A DNA stretch of 64,000 nucleotides from Luteimonas arsenica (GTDB lineage: Bacteria; Pseudomonadota; Gammaproteobacteria; Xanthomonadales; Xanthomonadaceae), in assembly GCF_004352825.1 (NCBI RefSeq), contig NZ_SJRW01000001.1, positions 868,001 to 932,000 of the forward strand, written 5' to 3'. The notes under the pieces are model-generated. The model was not told the origin of the DNA. It made no database searches and saw only the letters and a program-made list of their open reading frames with translations. Shown here in pieces: positions 55,294 through 64,000 of this stretch (positions are counted from its first letter, which is position 1; the number at the start of each line of letters is the position of its first letter). The translations under genes were made by a program, and so were the position numbers.

Positions 55294-57771
55294 TCAGCGG
55301 CGCGCGGTGTAGTTCACCGTGATCTCCGCAGAGCAGTCGCTGGTACCGGCGTTGCAGACCTGGTAGGTCGCGCTGCCGGGGCCGACCGCTTCGGCGGTGA
55401 AGGTGTGGTTGAACACGCCGTTGTTGGCCGAGGTCGCAACGATCTCGCCATTGAACAGCACGTCGACCTGTTCACCCTCGCCACCGGTCCAGGCCAGCGG
55501 CACGCGGATGCGCTGGCCCTTCAGGGCGAACACATAGCGGGCCATCAGATCCTGCGGCGACTCGCCACCCGGCTCTTCGTCGCCGGTGTAGCTGGCGGTC
55601 AGCGAGATGCCCGTCGCCGCGGCGTAGCCGGCGATGCGGACGTACCACTGGCCGGCCGCGGGGGTCGGGAAGTCGCAGGTCTCGTCGTTGCCGGTCAGGT
55701 ACGGACGGCAGTCGTAGAGCGTCGAGGTCGGCAGTTCGCCTTCACGGACGTACAGGTCGGCGTCACCGGTGCCACCCGCCATCGTGAAGTTCAGGTCGGT
55801 GGCGTCCGCCGGCACGTCCAGCACGAAGAACAGCTCTTCGCCGGTGCCGACGCTGATGTCGCTGACCGTGACCCCGTTCTCGAGCTCGGTCGGCGGCGGC
55901 GGCGGCGGCGGGCCGTCACCGCTGTAGGTGCCCTTCACGCTGTAGCCGCTGGAGGCGTTGTAGGCGACCACGCGGACGTGCCACTCGCCGGCCTGCGGGT
56001 TGTCGAACGAGCAGACCTCGGCAACCGTGCCGCCGGTCCACGGACGGCAGTCGAAGGTGCTGTTGTTCGGGCGTGCGCCATAGCGGACGTAGATGTCCGA
56101 GTCACCCGTGGCACCGGTGCCCGGATCCAGGTTGAAGATCACCGAACCCTGGCCTTCCGGTACGTTGAGCACGTAGAACTTGTCGGTACCGGCGGTCATG
56201 GCACCGAGTTCGACGGCGACGCCGTTCTCGAGTTCGATCGGCGGCGGCGGCGGCGGCGGACCCGGCGGGTCGCCAGGCAGTTCCTCGTCGCCCGCGGCGA
56301 CGGCGACCGCGCGGCCGGCGTCGATCAGGCTGGCGCACCACATGTCGGCGTTGTCGCAGCCGGTGACCAGGCCGTTGGCGGCATAGCCGGTGTTGCGCAG
56401 GATGGTCTCGATCTCGTCGGCATCCAGTACGCCGCCGGAGGCCTCGAGGACCAGGGCAGCGGTGCCCGCCACGTGCGGGGCCGCCATCGAGGTGCCGGCA
56501 TACCAGGCGTAGGAGTCAGCGCCCTGGCCTTCCGCACCGTCGTTCAGGGTCGACAGTACCTGGTCGGTCTCGGGCACCACGCCGCTGCCCGCCGGGGCTG
56601 CGACGCTGATGCCCTCGCCGAAGTTGGTGGAGGCGTACTTGGTGTTGTTCGGGCCGGTGCCCGCCACCGCGACCACGCCGTTGCAGCCGGCGGGGCTGAA
56701 GCCGGACACTTCGGAACTCGAGTTGCCCGCCGCCGCGATCACCATGGTGCCGTTGGCACGGGCGATGTCGACCGCATCCTGCATCGCCGTCGGGCAGGCG
56801 GTGGCGCCGCCGAGGCTCAGGTTGATGATGTGGGCCGGGGTCTCGTTGTCGGGCACGCCGGGGACGCTGCCGCCGGACGCCCACACAATGGCGTCGTTGA
56901 TGTCGGCAAAGGTGCCGCCGGCGTTGCCGAGCACGCGGACGTGCTGGACCTTGGCGCCATGGGCCACGCCCGCCACGCCGAGGTTGTTGTCGGTCACCGC
57001 GGCGACGGTGCCGGCCACGTGGGTGCCGTGCCAGCTGCTGTCGTACTTGCTGTCCCAGTCGCCTTCGTCGTTCGGATCGGGGTCACGGCCGTCGCCGTCG
57101 CGCGCGTTGGCGGGATCGGAGATGAAGTCGTAGCCGGCGACGAACTGGCCGTCGAGGTCGGCGTGGTTGACCTGTCCAGTGTCCAGCACGGCGACGATGT
57201 AGCCGGTGCCGTCGACGCTGTCCCAGGCCTCGGTGGCATTGATGCCCATGCCGCCGCCCTGGTAGTGCCACTGCTGCGCGAACAGCGGGTCGTTCGGCTC
57301 GAGCGTGCGGTACATGCGGCCGTTGGGCTCTACGGCGCGGACCGACGGGTTTGCCATCAGCGCGGCTTCAAGCTGCTTCCGTTCGCCGACGTCGATGTCG
57401 CGGCCGAGGCGGACGAGCTGGGCGCCGGTGCCCAGGGTGCGCTCGACGGCGATGCGGGTACCGAGCAGCTTGCCGACGGAATCGAGCTGGCGCTGCAGGT
57501 CGGCGCTGGGCTTGGCGCCCTTCTTGAAGCTGACGATGAACGAGTCGTAGCTGTTCTCCGCCGGGGCCTTCAGGTTGATGCCATAGGGATGGCCGGGCTT
57601 CGAGAACAGCGGCGCCTGCGTGGCCGGGGCCTTCGGGGCGGCCTTGGAGGCCTGTCCGGGCTTGGCCGCTGCCGGGGCCTTCAGTGCCGCGTACGACGGT
57701 GCCGCGGCGAGCACGGCGGTGATGGCTACCGCGAGTGCCGTGGTTGTGGTGCTCCGAGTCTTGCTTGTCAT
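55294..57771 (-). CDS. Secreted S8 subtilisin-like serine protease with PPC domains
   Basis: An 825-residue exported protease. Signal peptide (about 1-28), propeptide (about 70-150), catalytic S8 domain (about 165-460) with D197, H248, oxyanion N350 and S428 ([11 protein letters not shown]), then two PPC domains (about 500-610 and 625-730) and a C-terminal Ig-like domain. Polyproline linkers (P7) precede each PPC domain. This is the layout of Xanthomonas/Lysobacter extracellular proteases exported by T2SS, so it is a candidate substrate of the gsp system here. AGGAG precedes the ATG. Confidence 0.95.
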   Translation of the reverse strand: MTSKTRSTTTTALAVAITAVLAAAPSYAALKAPAAAKPGQASKAAPKAPATQAPLFSKPGHPYGINLKAPAENSYDSFIVSFKKGAKPSADLQRQLDSVGKLLGTRIAVERTLGTGAQLVRLGRDIDVGERKQLEAALMANPSVRAVEPNGRMYRTLEPNDPLFAQQWHYQGGGMGINATEAWDSVDGTGYIVAVLDTGQVNHADLDGQFVAGYDFISDPANARDGDGRDPDPNDEGDWDSKYDSSWHGTHVAGTVAAVTDNNLGVAGVAHGAKVQHVRVLGNAGGTFADINDAIVWASGGSVPGVPDNETPAHIINLSLGGATACPTAMQDAVDIARANGTMVIAAAGNSSSEVSGFSPAGCNGVVAVAGTGPNNTKYASTNFGEGISVAAPAGSGVVPETDQVLSTLNDGAEGQGADSYAWYAGTSMAAPHVAGTAALVLEASGGVLDADEIETILRNTGYAANGLVTGCDNADMWCASLIDAGRAVAVAAGDEELPGDPPGPPPPPPPIELENGVAVELGAMTAGTDKFYVLNVPEGQGSVIFNLDPGTGATGDSDIYVRYGARPNNSTFDCRPWTGGTVAEVCSFDNPQAGEWHVRVVAYNASSGYSVKGTYSGDGPPPPPPPTELENGVTVSDISVGTGEELFFVLDVPADATDLNFTMAGGTGDADLYVREGELPTSTLYDCRPYLTGNDETCDFPTPAAGQWYVRIAGYAAATGISLTASYTGDEEPGGESPQDLMARYVFALKGQRIRVPLAWTGGEGEQVDVLFNGEIVATSANNGVFNHTFTAEAVGPGSATYQVCNAGTSDCSAEITVNYTARR

Positions 57772-58207
57772 TTCGGTCCTCTCTCCTTCTCATCGATCCG
57801 AACGCGCTGTGGCGTCGGCCCCATCCACGCAGTGGCTGTCGCTACTTACAGTGGAATCTGCGCGCACGCCCGCGGCGCGACCGGTGGTCGACGGCCTGCG
57901 GGGTGCGAAATACGGTTTGCGGCGGGCGCGGTGCGGCCGGCCTGGTAGAAGGTGTGGCGCAGTCTTGCGCCGGCCGCCTCGGGCTGTCGTGGTCCTGCGC
58001 CGTCTTGTGTGTACGGATCGGGCGATGCACGTACAGGGGCACTCCTGGAGAAGAGGCGGTTATTACGACCACGCGGCGCTTGGGCGGCGCCGGCGCGGAC
58101 TGGTGAAGCGATCCTGCAGCGGACGGTCCCCTGTGACCCATCCGACCCATCGAACCTACCGGATAGCGGGTGGGCAGCGCAACCGTACAAGCTGCATTCA
58201 GGTTTGT
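57772..58207. other. Non-coding region between the protease gene and rplU
   Basis: 436 bp without a convincing gene. Short open frames on both strands have no domain or ribosome site. It presumably carries the protease promoter (a TAAGTA/TAATAA-type -10 cannot be chosen) and upstream control of rplU. GC content remains high and I see no repeats. Confidence 0.6.
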
Positions 58208-58237
58208 TTGACCCGAAACCGTTGATCCGTCTACAAT
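58208..58237 (+). promoter_or_regulatory. rplU: Promoter of rplU-rpmA
   Basis: -35 TTGACC (58208-58213), 18-bp spacer, -10 TACAAT (58232-58237). The transcript would begin near 58244, giving a leader of about 55 nt. Confidence 0.8.
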
Positions 58238-58299
58238 TCCGCTCCTGTCCGCCCCCGATGGCGGCCAGCGACCACAATAACTACAGAGGAAGACTGGTC

Positions 58300-58620
58300 A
58301 TGTACGCAGTCCTGGTAACGGGCGGCAAGCAGTATCGCGTGATGCAGGGCGAGACCCTGCGCGTGGAGCTGATTGACGTCGAGGCCGGCAAGGAGATCAC
58401 GTTCGACAACGTGCTCATGCTCGGCGATTCCGATGGCATCAAGGTCGGCGACGCGCTGAAGGGCGCCACCGTCACCGCCACCGTGAAGGCCCACGGCCGC
58501 GCCGACAAGGTGCGCATCGTGAAGTTCCGCCGCCGCAAGCACCATCGCAAGCAGATGGGCCACCGGCAGCACTACACCGAAATCGAGATCACCGGCATTG
58601 CCGGTGGCGACAAGAAGTAA
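58300..58620 (+). CDS. rplU: 50S ribosomal protein L21
   Basis: A 106-residue ribosomal protein beginning [20 protein letters not shown] and ending with the basic [23 protein letters not shown] segment that contacts 23S rRNA. AGAGGAAGA precedes the ATG. It forms the usual rplU-rpmA-obgE cluster; rpmA starts 12 nt after its stop. Confidence 0.98.
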   Translation: MYAVLVTGGKQYRVMQGETLRVELIDVEAGKEITFDNVLMLGDSDGIKVGDALKGATVTATVKAHGRADKVRIVKFRRRKHHRKQMGHRQHYTEIEITGIAGGDKK

Positions 58621-58632
58621 GGAGACGCAGCC

Positions 58633-58893
58633 ATGGCACATAAAAAGGGCGTAGGTTCCTCGCGCAACGGCCGCGACTCCAACCCGAAGTACCTCGGCGT
58701 GAAGATCTATGGTGGCCAGGCGATCGACGCCGGCAACATCATCGTCCGCCAGCGCGGCACCCAGTTCCACCCGGGTTCGGGCGTCGGCCTCGGCCGCGAC
58801 CACACCCTGTACGCGCTGATCGACGGCAAGGTCGAGTTCACGACCAAGGGCCCGAAGAAGCGCCGCACCGTGAACGTCGTCGCCGAGGCCTGA
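58633..58893 (+). CDS. rpmA: 50S ribosomal protein L27
   Basis: An 86-residue protein. [24 protein letters not shown] is the conserved L27 N-terminus near the peptidyl transferase centre. No cleaved Firmicutes-type extension. AAGGAGA lies upstream. A strong terminator follows 24 nt after the stop. Confidence 0.98.
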   Translation: MAHKKGVGSSRNGRDSNPKYLGVKIYGGQAIDAGNIIVRQRGTQFHPGSGVGLGRDHTLYALIDGKVEFTTKGPKKRRTVNVVAEA

Positions 58894-60120
<1,227 letters not shown>

Positions 60121-60155
60121 GGCGGGCGGAATGGAAAGGGCAGGAGCCTTTTTTT

Positions 60156-60294
60156 GCCACGGATTTGCGCGGATTACGCGGATTCAGCCGAGGCCGATCC
60201 ATCGCAATGGGCTTGTCTGCAGAAATGGCAGGGGTAGCGCGAGGCGCGTCAGTCCGCTTCGGCCCGATCCGCGTAATCCGCGTAAATCTGTGGC
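60156..60294. repeat. 139-bp stem-loop element, second copy
   Basis: Left arm 60156-60183 and right arm 60267-60294 pair over 28 bp with two mismatches. The arms consist of the same GCCACGGATTTGCGCGGATT 9-bp repeat unit as the element at 16086-16251. The interior (83 nt) is unrelated. It lies in the convergent gap between obgE and rpsT. Confidence 0.88.
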
Positions 60295-60323
60295 AGAAGC
60301 TTTTGCTTTTCCGGGCCCGCAAA

Positions 60324-60347
60324 CGAAAAGCCCGGCCGGGGCCGGGC
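60324..60347 (-). terminator. Terminator of rpsT (possibly bidirectional)
   Basis: On the minus strand AAGCCCGGCCCCGGCCGGGC, then TTTTCGTTT. The same stem on the plus strand is followed by TTTC, so it may stop obgE read-through too. Confidence 0.85.
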
Positions 60348-60373
60348 TTTCGGGTGTTGCGGTGACGCGTGGA

Positions 60374-60643
60374 TCAGGCGGCCTTGAGGGCCTTGATGCG
60401 CGCAGTCAGGCGGCTCTTGTGACGGGCGGCCTTGTTCTTGTGGATCAGGCCGCGGGCGCTGAAACGGTCGAGCAGCGGCTGCGCGGCGGTGAAGGCCTCC
60501 TGCGCGCCGGCGGCGTCGTTGGCGTCGAGCGCCTTGAGCACTTTCTTGACGGCGGTGCGCAGCTGCGAACGCTGGCTGTTGTTGCGCAGGTTGCGCACGA
60601 CGGCCTGCTTGGCGCGCTTCTTGGAAGACTTGATGTTGGCCAC
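60374..60643 (-). CDS. rpsT: 30S ribosomal protein S20
   Basis: An 89-residue, strongly basic helical protein starting [30 protein letters not shown], typical of S20. It binds 16S rRNA 5' and 3' domains. Monocistronic, with its own promoter and terminator, and divergent from murJ. Confidence 0.98.
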   Translation of the reverse strand: MANIKSSKKRAKQAVVRNLRNNSQRSQLRTAVKKVLKALDANDAAGAQEAFTAAQPLLDRFSARGLIHKNKAARHKSRLTARIKALKAA

Positions 60644-60697
60644 GATGGGATCCTGGAAACGGGTGTGAAGACGGAATTCGGGTCGAGCGAGCAGGAA

Positions 60698-60726
60698 ATT
60701 ATGGGGGAATCAGGGGCTTGCGTCAA
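60698..60726 (-). promoter_or_regulatory. rpsT: Promoter of rpsT
   Basis: On the minus strand -35 TTGACG (60721-60726), 17-bp spacer, -10 CATAAT (60698-60703). It excludes the TTG at 60718 as a murJ start. Confidence 0.85.
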
Positions 60727-60753
60727 CAATGGTGCCCGGACGGGGTGGCTGGC

Positions 60754-62478
60754 GTGAGCGGGCCCGTCCAGGGTGCCCCCGAGCGGCCGGGCACGGGAGC
60801 GGCAGGGCTGGATCCCGCGGCCTCGATGCCGGCGACGAAGGCGGCTGCAGAGGCGGCCGGTGGCCCGGGCGCCGGCCCTGGTGGTTCCGGCGGCGGGAAG
60901 GGTGGTGCCGGAGGCGGTCGCCGTCGCGGCGGCCTGCTGCGCTCCACCGCGGTCTTCAGTTCCATGACCCTGCTGTCGCGGATCGCCGGCTTCCTGCGCG
61001 ACGCCCTGCAGTCGCGCGTGTTCGGCGTGTCGGTGGCGATGGACGCCTTCGTCATCGCCTACCGGATCCCGAACTACCTGCGCCGGATCTTCGCCGAGGG
61101 CTCGGTGCAGATGGCCTTCGTGCCGGTGTTCAACGAACTGCGCGAGCGCGGCGACGAGCGCGCGCTGAAGGAATTCCTCGACGCCATGGCCGGCGCCCTG
61201 CTTGCCGTGGTGCTGGTGTTCGCGGCCGTCGGCATGCTGGCTGCGCCGCTGCTGGCGCGCATGTTCGCCCCCGGCGCGCTCGACGACCCGGAGAAGCTGG
61301 CCCTGATCGCGGACATGCTCCGCATCACCTTCCCCTACCTGGTGTTCATCTCGCTGATGGCGCTGGTGGCCTCGGTGCTCAACAGCTTCGGCCGCTTCGC
61401 GCTGCCGGCGGTGACGCCGGTGCTGCACAACCTGGTGATGATCGTCGCCATCGTCTGGGTGTCGCGGTACTTCGCCGAGCCGGTCAAGGCGCTCGCCTGG
61501 GGCGTGCTGGTGGCCGGCGTGCTGCAGCTGGCGGTGCTGTGGCCGGCGCTGGGGCGGCTCGGCCTCAGGCCGCGGTTCAAGCCCGGCTTCAGGCACCCCG
61601 ACGTGCGCCGGGTGGCGAAACTGATGGTGCCGACCCTGTTCTCGTCCTCCGTGGCCCAGCTCAACCTGCTGGTGGGCACGGTGTTCGCCTCGCTGCTGGT
61701 CACCGGCAGCCAGACCTGGCTGTACCTGTCCGACCGCCTGGTGGAGTTCCCGCTGGGGTTGTTCGGCGTCGCCATCGGCACGGTGATCCTGCCGCACCTG
61801 TCGCGCCGGCACGCGGCCGACGACAGCGAGGGCTATGGTGCCGCGCTGGACTGGGCGCTGCGCATGGCCCTGCTGGCCGGCGTGCCTGCCGCGATCGGCC
61901 TGCTGCTGCTGGCCGAGCCGCTGACCTCGGTGGTCTACCAGGGCGGGCGCTTCACGCCCCACGACACGCGGATGGCGGCGATCAGCCTGGCGGCGATGAG
62001 CATCGGCATCCCGGCCTTCATGCTGACCAAGGTGCTGGCGCCGGCCTTCTACGCCCGGCAGGACACGAAGACGCCGATGCGCGCGGCCATCATCACCGTC
62101 GTCGCCAACGTGCTGATGACCATCGCTTTCACCACGCCACTGTGGCTGTGGGAGGTGCCGGGCGCGCACGGCGGCATCGCCCTGGCGACGGGGCTGGCGG
62201 GCATCGTCAATGCCTGGCTGCTGTGGCGCTACCTGAAGCGCGCGGGCCTGGTGCGGCTGCAGCCGGGCTGGGGCCTGTTCTGGCTGCGCCTGGTGGTGGC
62301 CTGCGCGGTGATGGCGGCGGCGGTGCTGGCGCTGAGCGCCTGGATCGGCGACTGGACCGCGATCGGGAGCCTGCTGCTGCGGGCGGTGCTGCTGCTCGCG
62401 GTGGTCGTCGCCGGCGCGCTGGCCTACGGCGTGGCGATGCTGGCGCTGGGCCTGCGCCCGCGCCACCTGCGGCACTGA
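60754..62478 (+). CDS. murJ: Lipid II flippase MurJ
   Basis: A polytopic inner-membrane protein (about 574 residues from the GTG at 60754; GTG 60745 is an alternative). The core starts RSTAVFSSMTLLSRIAGFLRDALQSRVFG and contains about 14 membrane segments with the MurJ motifs PNYLRRIFAEGSVQMAFVPVF and YQGGRFT. It flips lipid II to the periplasm. An unusual N-terminal extension of about 60 residues, Ala/Gly-rich (GGSGGGKGGAGGG), comes before the core. Start uncertain; ATGs occur only at or inside the core. The downstream gap leads to ribF. Confidence 0.93.
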   Translation: MSGPVQGAPERPGTGAAGLDPAASMPATKAAAEAAGGPGAGPGGSGGGKGGAGGGRRRGGLLRSTAVFSSMTLLSRIAGFLRDALQSRVFGVSVAMDAFVIAYRIPNYLRRIFAEGSVQMAFVPVFNELRERGDERALKEFLDAMAGALLAVVLVFAAVGMLAAPLLARMFAPGALDDPEKLALIADMLRITFPYLVFISLMALVASVLNSFGRFALPAVTPVLHNLVMIVAIVWVSRYFAEPVKALAWGVLVAGVLQLAVLWPALGRLGLRPRFKPGFRHPDVRRVAKLMVPTLFSSSVAQLNLLVGTVFASLLVTGSQTWLYLSDRLVEFPLGLFGVAIGTVILPHLSRRHAADDSEGYGAALDWALRMALLAGVPAAIGLLLLAEPLTSVVYQGGRFTPHDTRMAAISLAAMSIGIPAFMLTKVLAPAFYARQDTKTPMRAAIITVVANVLMTIAFTTPLWLWEVPGAHGGIALATGLAGIVNAWLLWRYLKRAGLVRLQPGWGLFWLRLVVACAVMAAAVLALSAWIGDWTAIGSLLLRAVLLLAVVVAGALAYGVAMLALGLRPRHLRH

Positions 62479-62531
62479 CCACCGGCGTCACCCGCGTCGC
62501 GTCCCCGGGACGTGGGGCAGGGCGCCGCCGG

Positions 62532-62537
62532 TATACT
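62532..62537 (+). promoter_or_regulatory. ribF: -10 box upstream of ribF-ileS
   Basis: TATACT, 62 nt before the ribF ATG, in the 121-bp gap after murJ. No clear -35. Confidence 0.5.
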
Positions 62538-62599
62538 TGCGGGCCGACCCGCGTCGGGCGGGCCGCCGCCGGCGGCCGCGCCACACCATCCTGGATTCC

Positions 62600-63550
62600 A
62601 TGAAGCAGCTGTTCCGCGACGTCGACGGCGGGCCCCTGTGCCCCGAAGGCAGCGTGGCCTGCATCGGCGCCTTCGACGGCCTGCACCTGGGCCACCGCGC
62701 GCTGCTGCGCCACGCCGCGACGCGTGCGCGGGCGCTGGGCGTGCCGCTGGCGGCACTGAGCTTCGAGCCGCTGCCGCGCGAGTTCTTCGCGCCGGGCGCG
62801 CCGCCGCCGCGGCTGATGCTGCCGCGCGCGCGCGCCGAGGGCCTGTGGGCGCTGGGCGCCGAGGTGGTGGGCCTGCTGCGCTTCAACGCCACCTTCGCGG
62901 CGATGTCGCCGGACGAATTCGCCGGGCGCGTGCTGGCCGGGCGCCTGCGCGCGCGCGAGGTCTGGGTCGGTCCGGGCTTCCGCTACGGCAGCCGCCGGGC
63001 GGGCGACCTGGCCACCCTCCAGGCCTCGGGCGAAGGCCTGGGCTTCACGGCCGGCGAAATCGAGCCCGTGCACCTCGACGGCGAGCGCGTGTCCAGCACC
63101 CGCATCCGCGCCGCCCTGGTGGACGGTGACTTCGCCGCCGCCGCGCGCCTGCTCGGCCGCCCCTACGCCATCGGCGGCCGGGTGGTCCGCGGCCGCCAGC
63201 TCGGGCGCACGCTCGGCTATCCCACCGCCAACCTGCGCTTCGGCGGCAAGGTGCCGGCGCTGCAGGGCGTCTACGCCACCCGCGTGCACGGCGTCGGCGA
63301 CGCGCCCCGGCCCTCGGTGTCGAGCTTCGGCACCCGGCCTACGGTGGACGGCATCGAGCCGCTGCTCGAAGCCCATCTGTTCGATTTCGCCGGCGACCTG
63401 TACGGTCGCCGGATCGAGGTGGAATTCGTTGCGCGCCTGCGCGACGAGGAGAAGTACCCCGACCTGCCGACCCTGGTCGCGCAGATGGACCGCGACGCCG
63501 CACGTGCGCGCGAAATCCTGATGCAGACCCCCCAGCGAGCGACCGCGTGA
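62600..63550 (+). CDS. ribF: Bifunctional riboflavin kinase/FAD synthetase
   Basis: A 316-residue protein. The N-terminal FMN adenylyltransferase domain has [14 protein letters not shown] (nucleotidyltransferase HxGH) and SSTRIRAAL; the C-terminal riboflavin kinase domain has [15 protein letters not shown] and SFGTRPT. It makes FMN and FAD. The ATG at 62600 has no clear Shine-Dalgarno sequence. Its stop overlaps the ileS start (GTGA), as in many proteobacterial ribF-ileS-lspA clusters. Confidence 0.97.
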   Translation: MKQLFRDVDGGPLCPEGSVACIGAFDGLHLGHRALLRHAATRARALGVPLAALSFEPLPREFFAPGAPPPRLMLPRARAEGLWALGAEVVGLLRFNATFAAMSPDEFAGRVLAGRLRAREVWVGPGFRYGSRRAGDLATLQASGEGLGFTAGEIEPVHLDGERVSSTRIRAALVDGDFAAAARLLGRPYAIGGRVVRGRQLGRTLGYPTANLRFGGKVPALQGVYATRVHGVGDAPRPSVSSFGTRPTVDGIEPLLEAHLFDFAGDLYGRRIEVEFVARLRDEEKYPDLPTLVAQMDRDAARAREILMQTPQRATA

Positions 63551-64000
63551 CCGACGACAGCCAGCGTTACAAGCCGACCATCCTCCTGCCGCAGACGGAC
63601 TTCCCGATGCGTGGCGACCTGCCCAAGCGCGAGCCGGCTGCGCTCGCGCGCTGGGAGGGCGAAGGGCTGTACCAGCGCCTGCGCGGGCAGGCCGCCGGGC
63701 GCCCGCGCTTCGTCCTCCACGACGGCCCGCCGTACGCCAACGGCGCGATCCACCTCGGGCACGCGGTCAACAAGATCCTGAAGGACGTCATCGTCCGCTC
63801 GAAGACGGTGGCGGGTTTCGATGCGCCCTACGTCCCGGGCTGGGACTGCCACGGCCTGCCGATCGAGATCGCGGTCGAGAAGAAGCACGGCCGCGTGGGC
63901 ACCAAGCTCGACGCCGCCGCCTTCCGCCAGGCCTGTCGCGAGTACGCGCTGTCCCAGGTCGAGCTGCAGCGGCAGGACTTCAAGCGCCTGGGCGTGCTCG
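63547..64000 (+). CDS. ileS: Isoleucyl-tRNA synthetase (5' part)
   Basis: The first 151 codons are in the window; the gene continues off the right edge. [23 protein letters not shown] and the class I HIGH signature [15 protein letters not shown] are visible. It charges tRNA-Ile. The GTG start at 63547 overlaps the ribF stop, so the two are coupled. Confidence 0.97.
   Translation, partial: MTDDSQRYKPTILLPQTDFPMRGDLPKREPAALARWEGEGLYQRLRGQAAGRPRFVLHDGPPYANGAIHLGHAVNKILKDVIVRSKTVAGFDAPYVPGWDCHGLPIEIAVEKKHGRVGTKLDAAAFRQACREYALSQVELQRQDFKRLGVL

Noticed and set aside
57772..58299. Small open frames between the protease gene and rplU
   Set aside because: No conserved motif, no ribosome site, and they overlap one another on both strands.
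60718..60753. TTG start for murJ at 60718
   Set aside because: It lies inside the rpsT promoter and adds unconserved residues; GTG 60754 is more plausible.

Overview
The window is very GC-rich, densely coded gammaproteobacterial chromosome. Gene content and order fit the Xanthomonadaceae/Lysobacteraceae (a Lysobacter, Luteimonas or Pseudoxanthomonas-like organism): an Xcs-type type II secretion operon (gspC to gspN) beside a TonB-dependent receptor, a bacterial angiotensin-converting-enzyme homologue, creBCD, minCDE behind a GNAT gene, and rplU-rpmA-obgE / rpsT / murJ-ribF-ileS. Genus assignment is inference. I saw no prophage, insertion sequence, CRISPR array, rRNA or tRNA gene.

Layout. 0-2 kb: ergothioneine genes egtB and egtD (egtD cut by the left edge). 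2-5 kb: gcvP behind a tandem glycine riboswitch. 5-9 kb: an MFS drug exporter, an M2 peptidase lipoprotein and a small HEACH-motif protein. 9-11.5 kb: GNAT-minC-minD-minE. 11.6-16 kb: a two-component system, a membrane-anchored SRPBCC protein, a DUF423 protein and a DNA glycosylase. 16-21 kb: mfd, a GNAT and rlmJ. 21-25.5 kb: creB, creC and creD, with a repeat-filled gap before creD. 25.5-28.4 kb: phosphate-type porin, GT4 glycosyltransferase, PAP2 phosphatase. 28.5-39.4 kb: a gapless 12-gene type II secretion operon. 39.5-45.8 kb: TonB-dependent receptor, a secreted lipoprotein with a polyproline tether, a divergent prolyl 4-hydroxylase, and a TonB-like protein. 45.8-52.2 kb: nth, enoyl-CoA hydratase/isomerase genes, a lipid-independent FKBP, NudL, a sulfurtransferase, PCu(A)C and a thioesterase. 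52.2-58 kb: uvrA and a secreted subtilase. 58-64 kb: rplU, rpmA, obgE, rpsT, murJ, ribF and the start of ileS.

Most interesting system. Between 43.9 and 44.1 kb two Pho-box-like sites face in opposite directions. The leftward one sits exactly 10 bp upstream of a -10 element and drives the polyproline lipoprotein and TonB-dependent receptor, with the secretion operon downstream. The rightward one precedes a cytosolic prolyl 4-hydroxylase. A phosphate-starvation-induced surface lipoprotein exported by the Xcs secretion system, possibly hydroxylated on its proline tether, is the hypothesis I would test first. The OprO/P-type porin operon next to the secretion genes strengthens the phosphate theme.

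Other recurring signals. Several genes carry a -10-like hexamer only 6-8 nt before the ATG, which suggests leaderless mRNAs. Two long stem-loop elements with CCACGGATTT-type arms sit in convergent gene gaps at 16.1 and 60.2 kb. Two large inverted repeats sharing one palindromic core flank a heptamer array between creC and creD.
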